A DNA stretch of 13,552 bases from an uncultured Eubacteriales bacterium. GTDB taxonomy: Bacteria > Bacillota > Clostridia > Oscillospirales > Acutalibacteraceae. Made by a program: the position numbers and the translations under genes. This document shows positions 6,902-13,202 of the stretch, piece by piece. Below the pieces are notes generated by a model that ran no database searches, was not told where the DNA came from, and was given only the letters and a program-made list of their open reading frames with translations. The stretch spans positions 1-13,552 of the forward strand of contig OMRJ01000104.1 in NCBI GenBank assembly GCA_900313475.1, in the 5' to 3' direction. How positions within the stretch are numbered: position 1 is the first letter of the stretch; each line of letters opens with the position of its first letter.

Positions 6902-7945
6902 TCAATAGTGTGCAATCCCGCAAGAGCAGGTTTTGTTAATTTTAAACAGCTTCCAGAAAAAGAGCAAGACTCTGTAAAAAAACTTCGCAAGAGCAGACTC
7001 ACTATGGCAGATGTCGGAACAGTTTTTGTTCAACGTTTTTTCGCAAGCGTCACAAATTCCGTCATTGTTTGCGTCGGTGTGTCCGGTTGCCTCAACATAG
7101 TCGCCGACATAACCGGTTCCACATTCGCAGGTATAGGTCGTATAACCTTTTTCAGTGCATGTCGGCGCTGTTTTTACAGCGGTATAGGTGTGCTCTTTTT
7201 TCGGAATTTCGATAGTCTCTTTATGTTCTTCGTTATTGATGCAAGTCCGTACCTTTTGACCGGCGTCAACGCAGCTTGCAGGCGTTTCAATCGTCCACTC
7301 GCCCCAAGTATGGGCGTCGGCATCAATCGCAAGTGCTTCGGAATAACTGTGACTGCTGTTGCGCTCACAGACATAAATCTTTGAACCGGCAGTTGTGCAG
7401 GTCGAATGAGTAACAACAGGCTCGCCGTAATCATGGTTGCTTGTGTTAATTTCGCCGTATGCCGCAAGGCAGATTTCGCAAACCGCCTTGTTTGTGCAAG
7501 TTGCCTCACCACCGACACAATTGGCTGTTTTGGAGTGAGAGTTGTCTGTCATGCAAGTGCAGGTATGTGTTCCGTTGCCATTGCTCTCCCATTTCCCCCA
7601 ATTATGAGTATGTTCTTCGGCTTGTTTTGCATAGTAATAAGTCACGTTCAGACCTTTTGAGGTTACCGTTTGGTCAAGTCCATCCGCTCTGACGAAAGTA
7701 TAGCCGTAAAGCGGAACAGGGTGCGTCGACCCATCAAATTTTGTCCCAACAGGAACAGGAATCTCCGCACTGTTAGTATTAGGAATTTGGCTACCATCCT
7801 CTAAGCAATATTGAATTGTAACATTAGCATAAGTTTGATTTTCCGTATTGTCGTTGGCAAGGACATTGCCTTTTTCGTCTGTCACTTCAAAGGCGACGTA
7901 ATCTCCGTCTTTCAAAGTGACATCGGACGGTATTTGATAAATCAT
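6902..7945 (-). CDS. C-terminal part of the M64 surface protein: MucBP-like domain, Cys repeats, AHY tail
   Basis: This frame continues the M64 protein after a frameshift (see the preceding CDS on this strand, 7942-10239). The first ATG (7945) overlaps the upstream TGA as ATGA but has no RBS; translation as a separate 347-aa protein is doubtful, and the frame is open back to the frameshift near 8022. Numbering residues of the joined 1112-aa protein: about 807-872 is MucBP-like (VTIQYCLEDG, ending LNVTYYYAK). Next comes HTHNWGKW and three stretches with identical C-x9-C spacing (CTTAGSKIYVC, CVDAGQKVRTC, CTEKGYTTYTC). A Ca-loop-like DANNDGICDAC (1057-1067) follows. The last 35 residues hold a basic hydrophobic segment (FFYRVLLFFWKLFKI) and finish TCSCGIAHY. 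These are extracellular adhesion and spacer elements. The tail may be an envelope-sorting signal, which is inference. Confidence 0.8.
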   Translation of the reverse strand: MIYQIPSDVTLKDGDYVAFEVTDEKGNVLANDNTENQTYANVTIQYCLEDGSQIPNTNSAEIPVPVGTKFDGSTHPVPLYGYTFVRADGLDQTVTSKGLNVTYYYAKQAEEHTHNWGKWESNGNGTHTCTCMTDNSHSKTANCVGGEATCTNKAVCEICLAAYGEINTSNHDYGEPVVTHSTCTTAGSKIYVCERNSSHSYSEALAIDADAHTWGEWTIETPASCVDAGQKVRTCINNEEHKETIEIPKKEHTYTAVKTAPTCTEKGYTTYTCECGTGYVGDYVEATGHTDANNDGICDACEKTLNKNCSDICHSESALAKFFYRVLLFFWKLFKINKTCSCGIAHY

Positions 7946-10239
7946 AGAACAGCTGAGCAAACCGGAATTGAAGTTGCTGCCGGTATATTCAAGTGCTCCC
8001 TTGGGCCAGAAATTACTTTTTTCGCTCCATAAGGGATAAGGAAAGTCTCCGCTGCTTCAAGTTTGCTGCCATCGGTCGTGGCAGCAACACTGCCGTCCGC
8101 TCGACTTATCCACAACTTCATAGTAATAGAACGCTCCGTAGTATCCGACAGATTTTGAACAATCGTCCTTAGTTCTATCTGTTTCCCCGCCATAGAATTA
8201 CCGAATCTGTTTTTGCTTGAACCGCTAAGCAAAACGCCGCTGCGGTAACTGTCAAATTTATTGTATCCGTAGTATGACGTATCCTTAAAATCTGACAAGC
8301 TCGAATATTGCCCCGTATACTCTTTCACTTCAGGAGCTGCCACATAAAGATTTTTGCCTTCGATAAGTTGAGACAACTTTTTGTATCCTTGCAACCTGCA
8401 AACTTCACAGAACGAATAGTCAGTATCTCGCATCAAACACTCAAAACCGGAATTATACGCTTTCTGAGTATATGTTGACGGGCATGTATAGGTTTTTCTA
8501 AAACCTAACATCTGTTTCCACTTGACTTTCTCCGGATCGTGAGTATATGCAACGTTAAGTGATATTAAATCAGATTGCTCGGCTACGCTGTCCATATACT
8601 CATCTCCCAATCCAAGCAATCCATGACCAAGTTCGTGTGCAAAAGTTTGAGGCGCACGATAGCTGTCAGACGGAGTTATAAAATAATGAAATCCGAATTT
8701 CAAGTTGGTGTATGCGTCTCCAAAGTTGCGACTTGTGTTGACGAGCAAAGCAAATTGACTGATATAATTGTGAACATAATAGTAAGGTGGATATTGTTCA
8801 TCATCATTCCAATGATATGTATTAGGCTCGGTTTTGTTAGGAATATGTGCATCATGAATTTTTTCAATAAATTCGGGTCCTATGCAACGCTCAAAAATAT
8901 GGTTTTTCCAAACGTTACCGTTTATATTTCCCGATATTGACGAGGAATTATTTGAACCTACAACTACATCAAAAAAAGTGCTTCCTTCATTTTCAAAACT
9001 CGATTCTGATGCGGTACAAAGCGCATAGACGTTAAAGCGGTCGGCATAGCTCCGATATGGCTCGTATTGCATAGCACCGCTCCAAACTCTTTTTGCATCA
9101 CCAATAAATTTTTGCTGCTGACTCTTAGTATATCCTTCACCGCAAATGATAATTACCATATTTTCCGTATCGCTTCGGGTCTTCTGGATTGTATAAACGG
9201 GAATTATGGGTTCTGCATATTTGCCATCCTTAGAATAATATGGACCAAGGTTGAGTTTAAGACTGTTTTCTACGTCTATATCCCAATCTTGATTTGGATC
9301 ATCCTCCGGTTCAGCAACGGTGTAATCGTTTTCAATTTTGTCAGGAGCAGAGCCTATATATGGGTTTGCCGCCGTTCCGTCGCCACCGGTTGTTACATAA
9401 TAATCGGCATCGAGATAAAACGCCGGTCTGACTCCGATATATGAAACATCAGGCGACTCGCGACCGACAGTTCCGTCAGATTGAACGTAACGCATATCGT
9501 GGTTGCAATCAGACACCGGTGTTCTGAGCCAATATGGCCATTTTGTTCCCTGATCGTTGGCGGCGATATAATATGATCCGTGTTTTTTCCAAATGTTGTT
9601 AACCTGTTTGACATCAAGAAGGAATACTTTCTCGGTCGAATTTTCATAATATGCACTGTCGAAGTTTCCTGCAACATTTTCGATATCATAATTTAACTCC
9701 AAATCAGAGCGGGCATCCCCCTCGTAAATTCCTTGCTTATATTCCGGATGAGATACGAGCGAACGTTGCGTCACTGTTTTCACAGCGGCTATTTCGACCT
9801 TTGAAAATTCATTCAAAAAGCCTGCTTTATCGTCATAACTATTGCCTTTGACAGAATTGCTCTTTGGAGGATTACCGCACAGCCATTTTACCTCGCCCGC
9901 AACAGCGGTAGAATTGAGCCATGAGCGCATATTGCTGTCTTTCCAATAATTGGAACCATATGAATCACGCTTATAGTTTCGACTGTGTGACTTTGACCTG
10001 TCGTTGTTGTTCGTACGTGCATCATAAGGAAGTGTATCAACTATCCTGTCAGCAAGCATAAGCGGTCCGTTTTCATCAATATCAACGCATCTCCAAATAA
10101 TACTCTTTCCGTTATATTTACCTAAACTGATATAAGTTCCGATCTCAACAGTCGGAGTTGTTTCTCCTTCCGCTGCCGAAACGGGTATAACTGTCACCAC
10201 CATACATAACAGCAACAGCACGGTCAACAATTTTTTCAT
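7942..10239 (-). CDS. Secreted M64 (IgA protease-type) metallopeptidase with DUF6273 domain, frameshifted
   Basis: The start is ATG 10239, after GGGAAG with short spacing; the longer open frame has no RBS. The 765-aa reading has a signal peptide (1-23, ending VSAA). A DUF6273 domain (about 33-295) shows WPYWLRTPVSD (234-244), YVQSDGTVG and GVRPAFYLDAD (269-279). The M64 domain (about 345-625) has MVIIICGEGYT (361-371) and the zinc motif HELGHGLLGLGDEY (535-548), with His535, Glu536, His539 and the family's DEY. Downstream Cys residues follow, ending SFCEVCRLQGY. M64 includes the IgA protease of a gut Clostridium; the substrate here is unknown. After Lys741 the frame runs into VISGPREH and an early stop, while the next frame reads SNFWPKGALEYTGS and continues for some 370 residues. 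One lost A in the run at 8017-8022 explains this. The protein is either truncated or the base is a sequencing error. Confidence 0.92.
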   Translation of the reverse strand: MKKLLTVLLLLCMVVTVIPVSAAEGETTPTVEIGTYISLGKYNGKSIIWRCVDIDENGPLMLADRIVDTLPYDARTNNNDRSKSHSRNYKRDSYGSNYWKDSNMRSWLNSTAVAGEVKWLCGNPPKSNSVKGNSYDDKAGFLNEFSKVEIAAVKTVTQRSLVSHPEYKQGIYEGDARSDLELNYDIENVAGNFDSAYYENSTEKVFLLDVKQVNNIWKKHGSYYIAANDQGTKWPYWLRTPVSDCNHDMRYVQSDGTVGRESPDVSYIGVRPAFYLDADYYVTTGGDGTAANPYIGSAPDKIENDYTVAEPEDDPNQDWDIDVENSLKLNLGPYYSKDGKYAEPIIPVYTIQKTRSDTENMVIIICGEGYTKSQQQKFIGDAKRVWSGAMQYEPYRSYADRFNVYALCTASESSFENEGSTFFDVVVGSNNSSSISGNINGNVWKNHIFERCIGPEFIEKIHDAHIPNKTEPNTYHWNDDEQYPPYYYVHNYISQFALLVNTSRNFGDAYTNLKFGFHYFITPSDSYRAPQTFAHELGHGLLGLGDEYMDSVAEQSDLISLNVAYTHDPEKVKWKQMLGFRKTYTCPSTYTQKAYNSGFECLMRDTDYSFCEVCRLQGYKKLSQLIEGKNLYVAAPEVKEYTGQYSSLSDFKDTSYYGYNKFDSYRSGVLLSGSSKNRFGNSMAGKQIELRTIVQNLSDTTERSITMKLWISRADGSVAATTDGSKLEAAETFLIPYGAKKVISGPREHLNIPAATSIPVCSAVL

Positions 10240-10274
10240 GTTATCACTTCCCTTTTTTTGAATTATTTCTTTTG

Positions 10275-10306
10275 TTTGACCTATTTGATTATATATTAAA
10301 GTCAAA
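10275..10306 (-). promoter_or_regulatory. Possible promoter and operator of the M64 gene
   Basis: TATAAT on the minus strand (10288-10293) lies 48 bases before the start codon, but no good -35 hexamer sits at 16-18 bases. It is flanked by an inverted repeat, TTTGAC (10275-10280) and GTCAAA (10301-10306), which could be a regulator site. A weak promoter overlapped by an operator would suit activator control. Low certainty. Confidence 0.35.
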
Positions 10307-10349
10307 TGAACAAATTTCCCTCCCCCAAAAAAAACAGGTTTTTTTACAG

Positions 10350-10370
10350 AAAAACTGTGTTTTTCCACAG
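10350..10370 (-). terminator. Weak terminator-like hairpin upstream of the M64 gene
   Basis: On the minus strand CTGTG (10366-10370) and CACAG (10355-10359) form a 5-bp stem with loop GAAAAA, followed by TTTTTC. It would stop transcription arriving from the mobile-element debris. The stem is short. Confidence 0.3.
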
Positions 10371-10513
10371 AATCGGCGGGATCACCTTCGTTTTCTGCAA
10401 CGGCGCGGAGGTCAAGGACTGAGAATAAGATACAAGGTCGCAAGGTCGTTCGCATTTTTGGGTGAACGGGTTTTGCGGCCTTTCTTTTGCGCTCTTGAGG
10501 AATAATTAAAATG

Positions 10514-10566
10514 TGCACACCCCTTTTGCCGGAAATGCACACCCCCGACTAAAATCTGCACACCCC
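10514..10566. repeat. Array of three TGCACACCCC repeats, IS-end-like
   Basis: TGCACACCCC occurs at 10514-10523, 10536-10545 and 10557-10566, a period of 22 then 21 bases, with unrelated sequence between. IS21-family elements carry several roughly 20-bp transposase-binding repeats at each end, and this array looks like such an end. No istA or istB gene is present, and no matching inverted array is found at the other side, so at most a remnant remains. The flanking 10371-10513 holds no gene. Confidence 0.55.
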
Positions 10567-10700
10567 TCGACCTTTCGTTAAAAAGTGTTATGGAAGAAAA
10601 CGCAAAAGGCTCCGCAGCGACCGTTTCCGGAACGCCACGAAGCCTTATATCGTTAAAAAGTATCGAAAAGCCTTGCAATTCAAGGACTTTACAAAAAGAA

Positions 10701-10747
10701 ACCGGACACCAACCAAGATACGCATTGTATCAAAATTGGTGTCCGGT
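10701..10747. repeat. Long hairpin with GGACACC/GGTGTCC stem
   Basis: ACCGGACACCAA (10701-10712) pairs perfectly with 10736-10747. Inside, GATAC (10717-10721) pairs with GTATC (10727-10731). A moderately T-rich run follows (TATGTCTTTG). It could act as a terminator or be a mobile-element hairpin. A related hairpin lies at 11748-11781. Confidence 0.7.
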
Positions 10748-10764
10748 TATGTCTTTGTACAGCA

Positions 10765-10950
10765 TATTTGATACAATGTGACCACCTGTCCAATAATGTG
10801 ACCCTGCACTTGAAAATGTGACCACCACAAATGTTTCAAATATTTTTTCTTGTTCTTTAACTTTATAAATGAAACAATAAGCTTGCAAGGTCGCAAGATA
10901 AAAGACGCCAATAGGTATGTATTTATTGGTATTATTTGATACAATGTGAC
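10765..10950. repeat. 18-bp direct repeat bounding a 150-bp segment
   Basis: TATTTGATACAATGTGAC occurs at 10765-10782 and 10933-10950. The first copy runs into the AATGTGACC array. The segment between holds no ORF with an RBS and includes CTTGCAAGGTCGCAAG (10882-10897), whose core CAAGGTCGCAAG also occurs at 10433-10444. Confidence 0.65.
10775..10823. repeat. Array of three AATGTGACC repeats, IS-end-like
   Basis: AATGTGACC occurs at 10775-10783, 10795-10803 and 10815-10823, an exact 20-base period; a fourth, shortened copy (AATGTGAC) is at 10943-10950. As with the TGCACACCCC array, regular repeats of this size resemble the multiple transposase sites at the ends of IS21-family elements. No transposase gene is present. 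Confidence 0.55.
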
Positions 10951-10980
10951 GATTACAATTCTATCAATTTATCGTTTTCA

Positions 10981-11610
10981 TCAGCGTTTTGTTAGTATAT
11001 GCCAAATATCATTACCTAAAAATCCACATTTGCGATAAACGCTTTCATGGTCTGTGATATTATCGCATTCGCCTGATACAGTTGCAAAATTTGCATTTAG
11101 CTTTAATATATTTAATGCTTTGCATACAAGTACAGAAGCAATTCCTTTCCCTCTATATTCCGGCAAAACCTGTAACCACTCAATAATACCTTCACCAATC
11201 TTCGTATCTAAATCACATATAATCGAGCCTACTAATTTAGTGTTATCAAAGGCACCAATCCATAGCTCCGGGAAATATACCTTTGTTTCAGTAAGACCTT
11301 TTATATAGTCGGCAGAAACAAATACATCAGTGTGCGAATATGAAGCGTTTATCATATCCGCAACTTCATTTGTTTTTTCTTTTGACAACATTTTATAGGT
11401 GAAATTATTATTTGAAAAGCCAGGAACATAATTTAGTCTGTGAATTAACCTAAAGTATTGTTTATCACTGTATTTTTCTAATAAAGTTTCATCAAAATTT
11501 TTGTTATGAATGATTTTTATATTATCAGGAATAATTATATCAGTTGCTTTCCAATATGGAATTGACAAAGCTTCGCACGGGTTTTGTTTGTATTCTTCTA
11601 TTGAAATCAT
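10981..11610 (-). CDS. GNAT family N-acetyltransferase
   Basis: The start is ATG 11610, chosen because GGAG sits eight bases upstream; an in-frame ATG at 11631 has no RBS. The 209-aa protein has an N-terminal extension beginning MISIEEYKQNPCEALSIPYW, then a GNAT domain from about 72. Strand beta4 and motif A read IIEWLQVLPEYRGKGIASVL (142-161), with the acetyl-CoA pyrophosphate-binding Q/R-x-x-G-x-G/A signature as EYRGKGIA. Motif B is near SVYRKCGFLGNDIWHIL (190-206), whose Y-x-K-x-GF is typical. GNAT enzymes transfer an acetyl group from acetyl-CoA to an amine; substrate is not predictable. The gene is A/T-rich compared with the genes to its left and lies between two related hairpins and IS-like repeats, so it is probably acquired cargo. 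Confidence 0.9.
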   Translation of the reverse strand: MISIEEYKQNPCEALSIPYWKATDIIIPDNIKIIHNKNFDETLLEKYSDKQYFRLIHRLNYVPGFSNNNFTYKMLSKEKTNEVADMINASYSHTDVFVSADYIKGLTETKVYFPELWIGAFDNTKLVGSIICDLDTKIGEGIIEWLQVLPEYRGKGIASVLVCKALNILKLNANFATVSGECDNITDHESVYRKCGFLGNDIWHILTKR

Positions 11611-11645
11611 ATTGTTAACTCCATAAAACATCTTTTCTATTTTAC

Positions 11646-11674
11646 TTTATCAAATATATATATAACTAAGTCAA
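11646..11674 (-). promoter_or_regulatory. Probable promoter of the GNAT gene
   Basis: On the minus strand TTGACT (11669-11674), a 17-base A/T-rich spacer and GATAAA (11646-11651) precede the start by about 36 bases. The -35 is good; the -10 is imperfect, and TATATT alternatives lie nearby. Confidence 0.5.
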
Positions 11675-11747
11675 TTCTTTTTGCTTCAATTATTTCTATC
11701 CCCTGGTTGAACGAGGATTTATTTCTTTGCTGAAGAGACAAAAAAAC

Positions 11748-11781
11748 AGGACACTAAAAATTGTATCATTTTTAGTGTCCT
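11748..11781. terminator. Hairpin with GGACAC/GTGTCC stem, terminator-like
   Basis: AGGACACTAAAAA (11748-11760) pairs perfectly with 11769-11781, loop TTGTATCA. It resembles the hairpin at 10701-10747 in stem base and loop. The gap from 11782 to 11910 after it holds no recognised gene; a short ATG ORF at 11784 (MVVRMFIRDLINTPER...) has no RBS. The TnpV-pair promoter may include TACAAT at 11879-11884, without a clear -35. Confidence 0.55.
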
Positions 11782-11910
11782 ATGGTGGTACGGATGTTCA
11801 TAAGGGATTTAATAAACACACCGGAACGTACAATCATATTTCAAAAAGCGCACATTTTTTAATAGTCCTCTTTTGCGGTACAATGTATTTGCAAAGGAGG
11901 ATTTTGCATT

Positions 11911-12093
11911 ATGAAAGTTAAAGATGTTAAGCACAAAGTAACCCTTGATGATTTTGAGCACCGCCTGCTCGTTGGTTGTGTAAACGTGGCAAGAACAATG
12001 TATCTTGAGCAAAACAAACCGACTGAGGATGTGGATGATTTGCTTGTCAAAATCATTAAAGCACCGTCAAAGAAAGTGAGTGTGAGAGTATGA
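11911..12093 (+). CDS. Small conserved-type protein preceding TnpV
   Basis: A 60-aa basic protein starts at ATG 11911, ten bases after AAAGGAGG. It reads MKVKDVKHKVTLDDFEHRLL at the start and ends KKVSVRV, with an amphipathic helix in the first half, an acidic patch (PTEDVDDLL) and a Lys-rich end. There is no membrane segment or metal motif. Small ORFs of this kind sit directly before TnpV genes in mobile elements of Clostridia, as I recall; no function is known. Its stop overlaps the next start as ATGA, so the two are translationally coupled. Confidence 0.75.
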   Translation: MKVKDVKHKVTLDDFEHRLLVGCVNVARTMYLEQNKPTEDVDDLLVKIIKAPSKKVSVRV

Positions 12094-12389
12094 AAGATGA
12101 ATTTGTAAAGAACATAGGTGTTTGGGGACAACGACACTATGCTTACTTGAAAAAGCACAGCCCGACCGTTATCAACGTCATGCGAATGAACGGAACACTC
12201 GAACAGTACATCAAAGACATTGACAAAGATGCAAAGGATATGTTCGATAAGCTGGTAAAACAATTGGCTGATAGTGAAGGCATCAACGAAGAACTGAAAT
12301 CCGCCAATGAAATAGATTGGATTCGTTCTATGAACAGCATCCGCAACCGTGCGGAAGAAATCGTTCTCAGCGAGGTGATTTACAACTAA
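12090..12389 (+). CDS. TnpV family transposon-encoded protein
   Basis: The 99-aa protein starts at ATG 12090, overlapping the preceding stop by four bases. It matches the TnpV pattern: YLKKHSPTVINVMRMNGTLE (19-38), YIKDIDKDAKDMFDKLVKQL (40-59), EGINEELKSANEIDWIRSMN (63-82), then a closing helix with NRAEEIVLSEVIYN. It appears all-helical and highly charged. TnpV proteins are encoded by Clostridial transposons and integrated elements; their biochemical role is unknown. No transposase, recombinase or replication gene accompanies it here, so it is probably left over from a larger element. A hairpin follows the stop. Confidence 0.86.
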   Translation: MKDEFVKNIGVWGQRHYAYLKKHSPTVINVMRMNGTLEQYIKDIDKDAKDMFDKLVKQLADSEGINEELKSANEIDWIRSMNSIRNRAEEIVLSEVIYN

Positions 12390-12394
12390 TAAAC

Positions 12395-12420
12395 AGCGGA
12401 GCCTGAAATACGGCTCCGCT
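12395..12420 (+). terminator. Hairpin terminator after TnpV
   Basis: AGCGGAGCC (12395-12403) pairs perfectly with GGCTCCGCT (12412-12420), an eight-base loop, six bases after the TnpV stop. The downstream sequence (TCCGCTTATTGTTTC) is T-rich but not a clean T-run. A separate 15-base dyad, TTTCAATATTTGAAA, lies at 12441-12455. Confidence 0.6.
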
Positions 12421-12459
12421 TCCGCTTATTGTTTCTCCAATTTCAATATTTGAAAAAAA

Positions 12460-12573
12460 GACACTTTTCGTTTCGTAGAAAATAAAGTGTACTATTTTCA
12501 AGCGACACTTGATTTTTCGTAGAAAATAGTATATAATAAAATTGTTTTAGTAGAATTGCAATTTTCTATGAAA
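12460..12573 (+). promoter_or_regulatory. AbiE operon operators: repeated TTTCGTAGAAAAT sites
   Basis: TTTCGTAGAAAAT occurs at 12471-12483 and 12515-12527, and an inverted near-copy (ATTTTCTATGAAA, one difference) at 12561-12573. The two direct copies are part of a longer 44-base-period repeat starting GACACTT (12460 and 12504). The second copy lies between the -35 and -10, and the third reaches the RBS. AbiEi antitoxins are known to repress their own operon by binding repeats in the promoter, so these are the likely binding sites. Confidence 0.7.
12509..12537 (+). promoter_or_regulatory. Promoter of the AbiE operon
   Basis: TTGATT (12509-12514), a 17-base spacer and consensus TATAAT (12532-12537) lie 47 bases before the AbiEi start. 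The spacer contains a full operator copy, so a bound repressor would block RNA polymerase directly. Confidence 0.85.
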
Positions 12574-12584
12574 GGTTATGCTTT

Positions 12585-13202
12585 ATGAAACGTCCGGATT
12601 ATCTGAATCAAATACGAGGCAATATCGAAAAAGCCGAAAACGGTTCGGTGTTTGTTTCGACAGACTTTACCGATATAACCGATAAGAAAACGGTGAATAT
12701 GGGGCTTATTCGCCTTGCGGATGAGGGCTTAATAAAAAAGATATTGTTCGGCGTGTATTACAAGCCGGAGTTTAGCGAGCTGCTCGGCGAAGCCGTTGCA
12801 CCGTCACCGAATAAGGTCGCTCATGCTCTCGCACGCAACTTCGGGTGGACTATTGTTCCCTGCGGAGACACGGCTCTGAATCTTTTGGGACTTTCAACGC
12901 AAGTCCCGTCTCAGTGGGTATATGTTTCCGACGGTGCGTACAAAGAGTACACTTTCGATAATACAACAATCAAATTCAAGCGTACCACAAACAAGGAAAT
13001 ATCAAAGGTTTCCTATAAAACAGCACTAACCATTCAGGCATTAAAAGCGCTCGGCAAAGAAAACATCACCGAGCAAGTAATATTGCGTCTGAAAAAGATA
13101 TTGACCGATGAAGAAAAAGAAAAGATGTTGGCAGAGTCGAAATCTGCAACATCATGGGTTTTAGAACTTATCAAAGTGATTTGTAAGGATGAAGAAAAAT
13201 GA
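12585..13202 (+). CDS. AbiEi-type antitoxin (DUF6088 family), type IV toxin-antitoxin
   Basis: The 205-aa product starts at ATG 12585 after GAAAGG. Residues about 1-75 form a winged-helix DNA-binding region: a helix pair around SVFVSTDFTDITDKKTVNMG, a recognition-type helix (GLIRLADEGLIKKI) and the wing strand FGVYYKPEF. The C-terminal part contains VAHALARNFGWTIVPCGDTA (87-106) and ALNLLGLSTQVP (106-117), typical of AbiEi/DUF6088 proteins. The N-terminal domain represses the operon; the rest is needed to neutralise the toxin. Unlike many AbiEi proteins it is compact. Its TGA overlaps the toxin ATG as ATGA, so the pair is translationally coupled. The upstream promoter carries repeated sites that are probably its own operators. 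Confidence 0.9.
   Translation: MKRPDYLNQIRGNIEKAENGSVFVSTDFTDITDKKTVNMGLIRLADEGLIKKILFGVYYKPEFSELLGEAVAPSPNKVAHALARNFGWTIVPCGDTALNLLGLSTQVPSQWVYVSDGAYKEYTFDNTTIKFKRTTNKEISKVSYKTALTIQALKALGKENITEQVILRLKKILTDEEKEKMLAESKSATSWVLELIKVICKDEEK

Noticed and set aside
8011..8023. Programmed -1 ribosomal frameshift at the A-run in the M64 gene
   Set aside because: Six A residues are read as AAA AAA G in the upstream frame, so the heptamer A AAA AAG is out of phase for tandem slippage, and no stimulatory hairpin is obvious. A simple deletion or sequencing error is more likely.
10412..10678. 88-codon minus-strand ORF over the TGCACACCCC array
   Set aside because: It translates the repeat array (GVQILVGGVHF...) and has no RBS; it is best read as IS-end debris.
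10514..10823. CRISPR array
   Set aside because: The repeats are only 9-10 bp with 11-12-bp gaps, far too short for CRISPR repeats and spacers, and no cas gene is present.
12143..12346. Minus-strand ORF opposite TnpV
   Set aside because: It is antisense to a recognisable TnpV gene, has no RBS and no family features.
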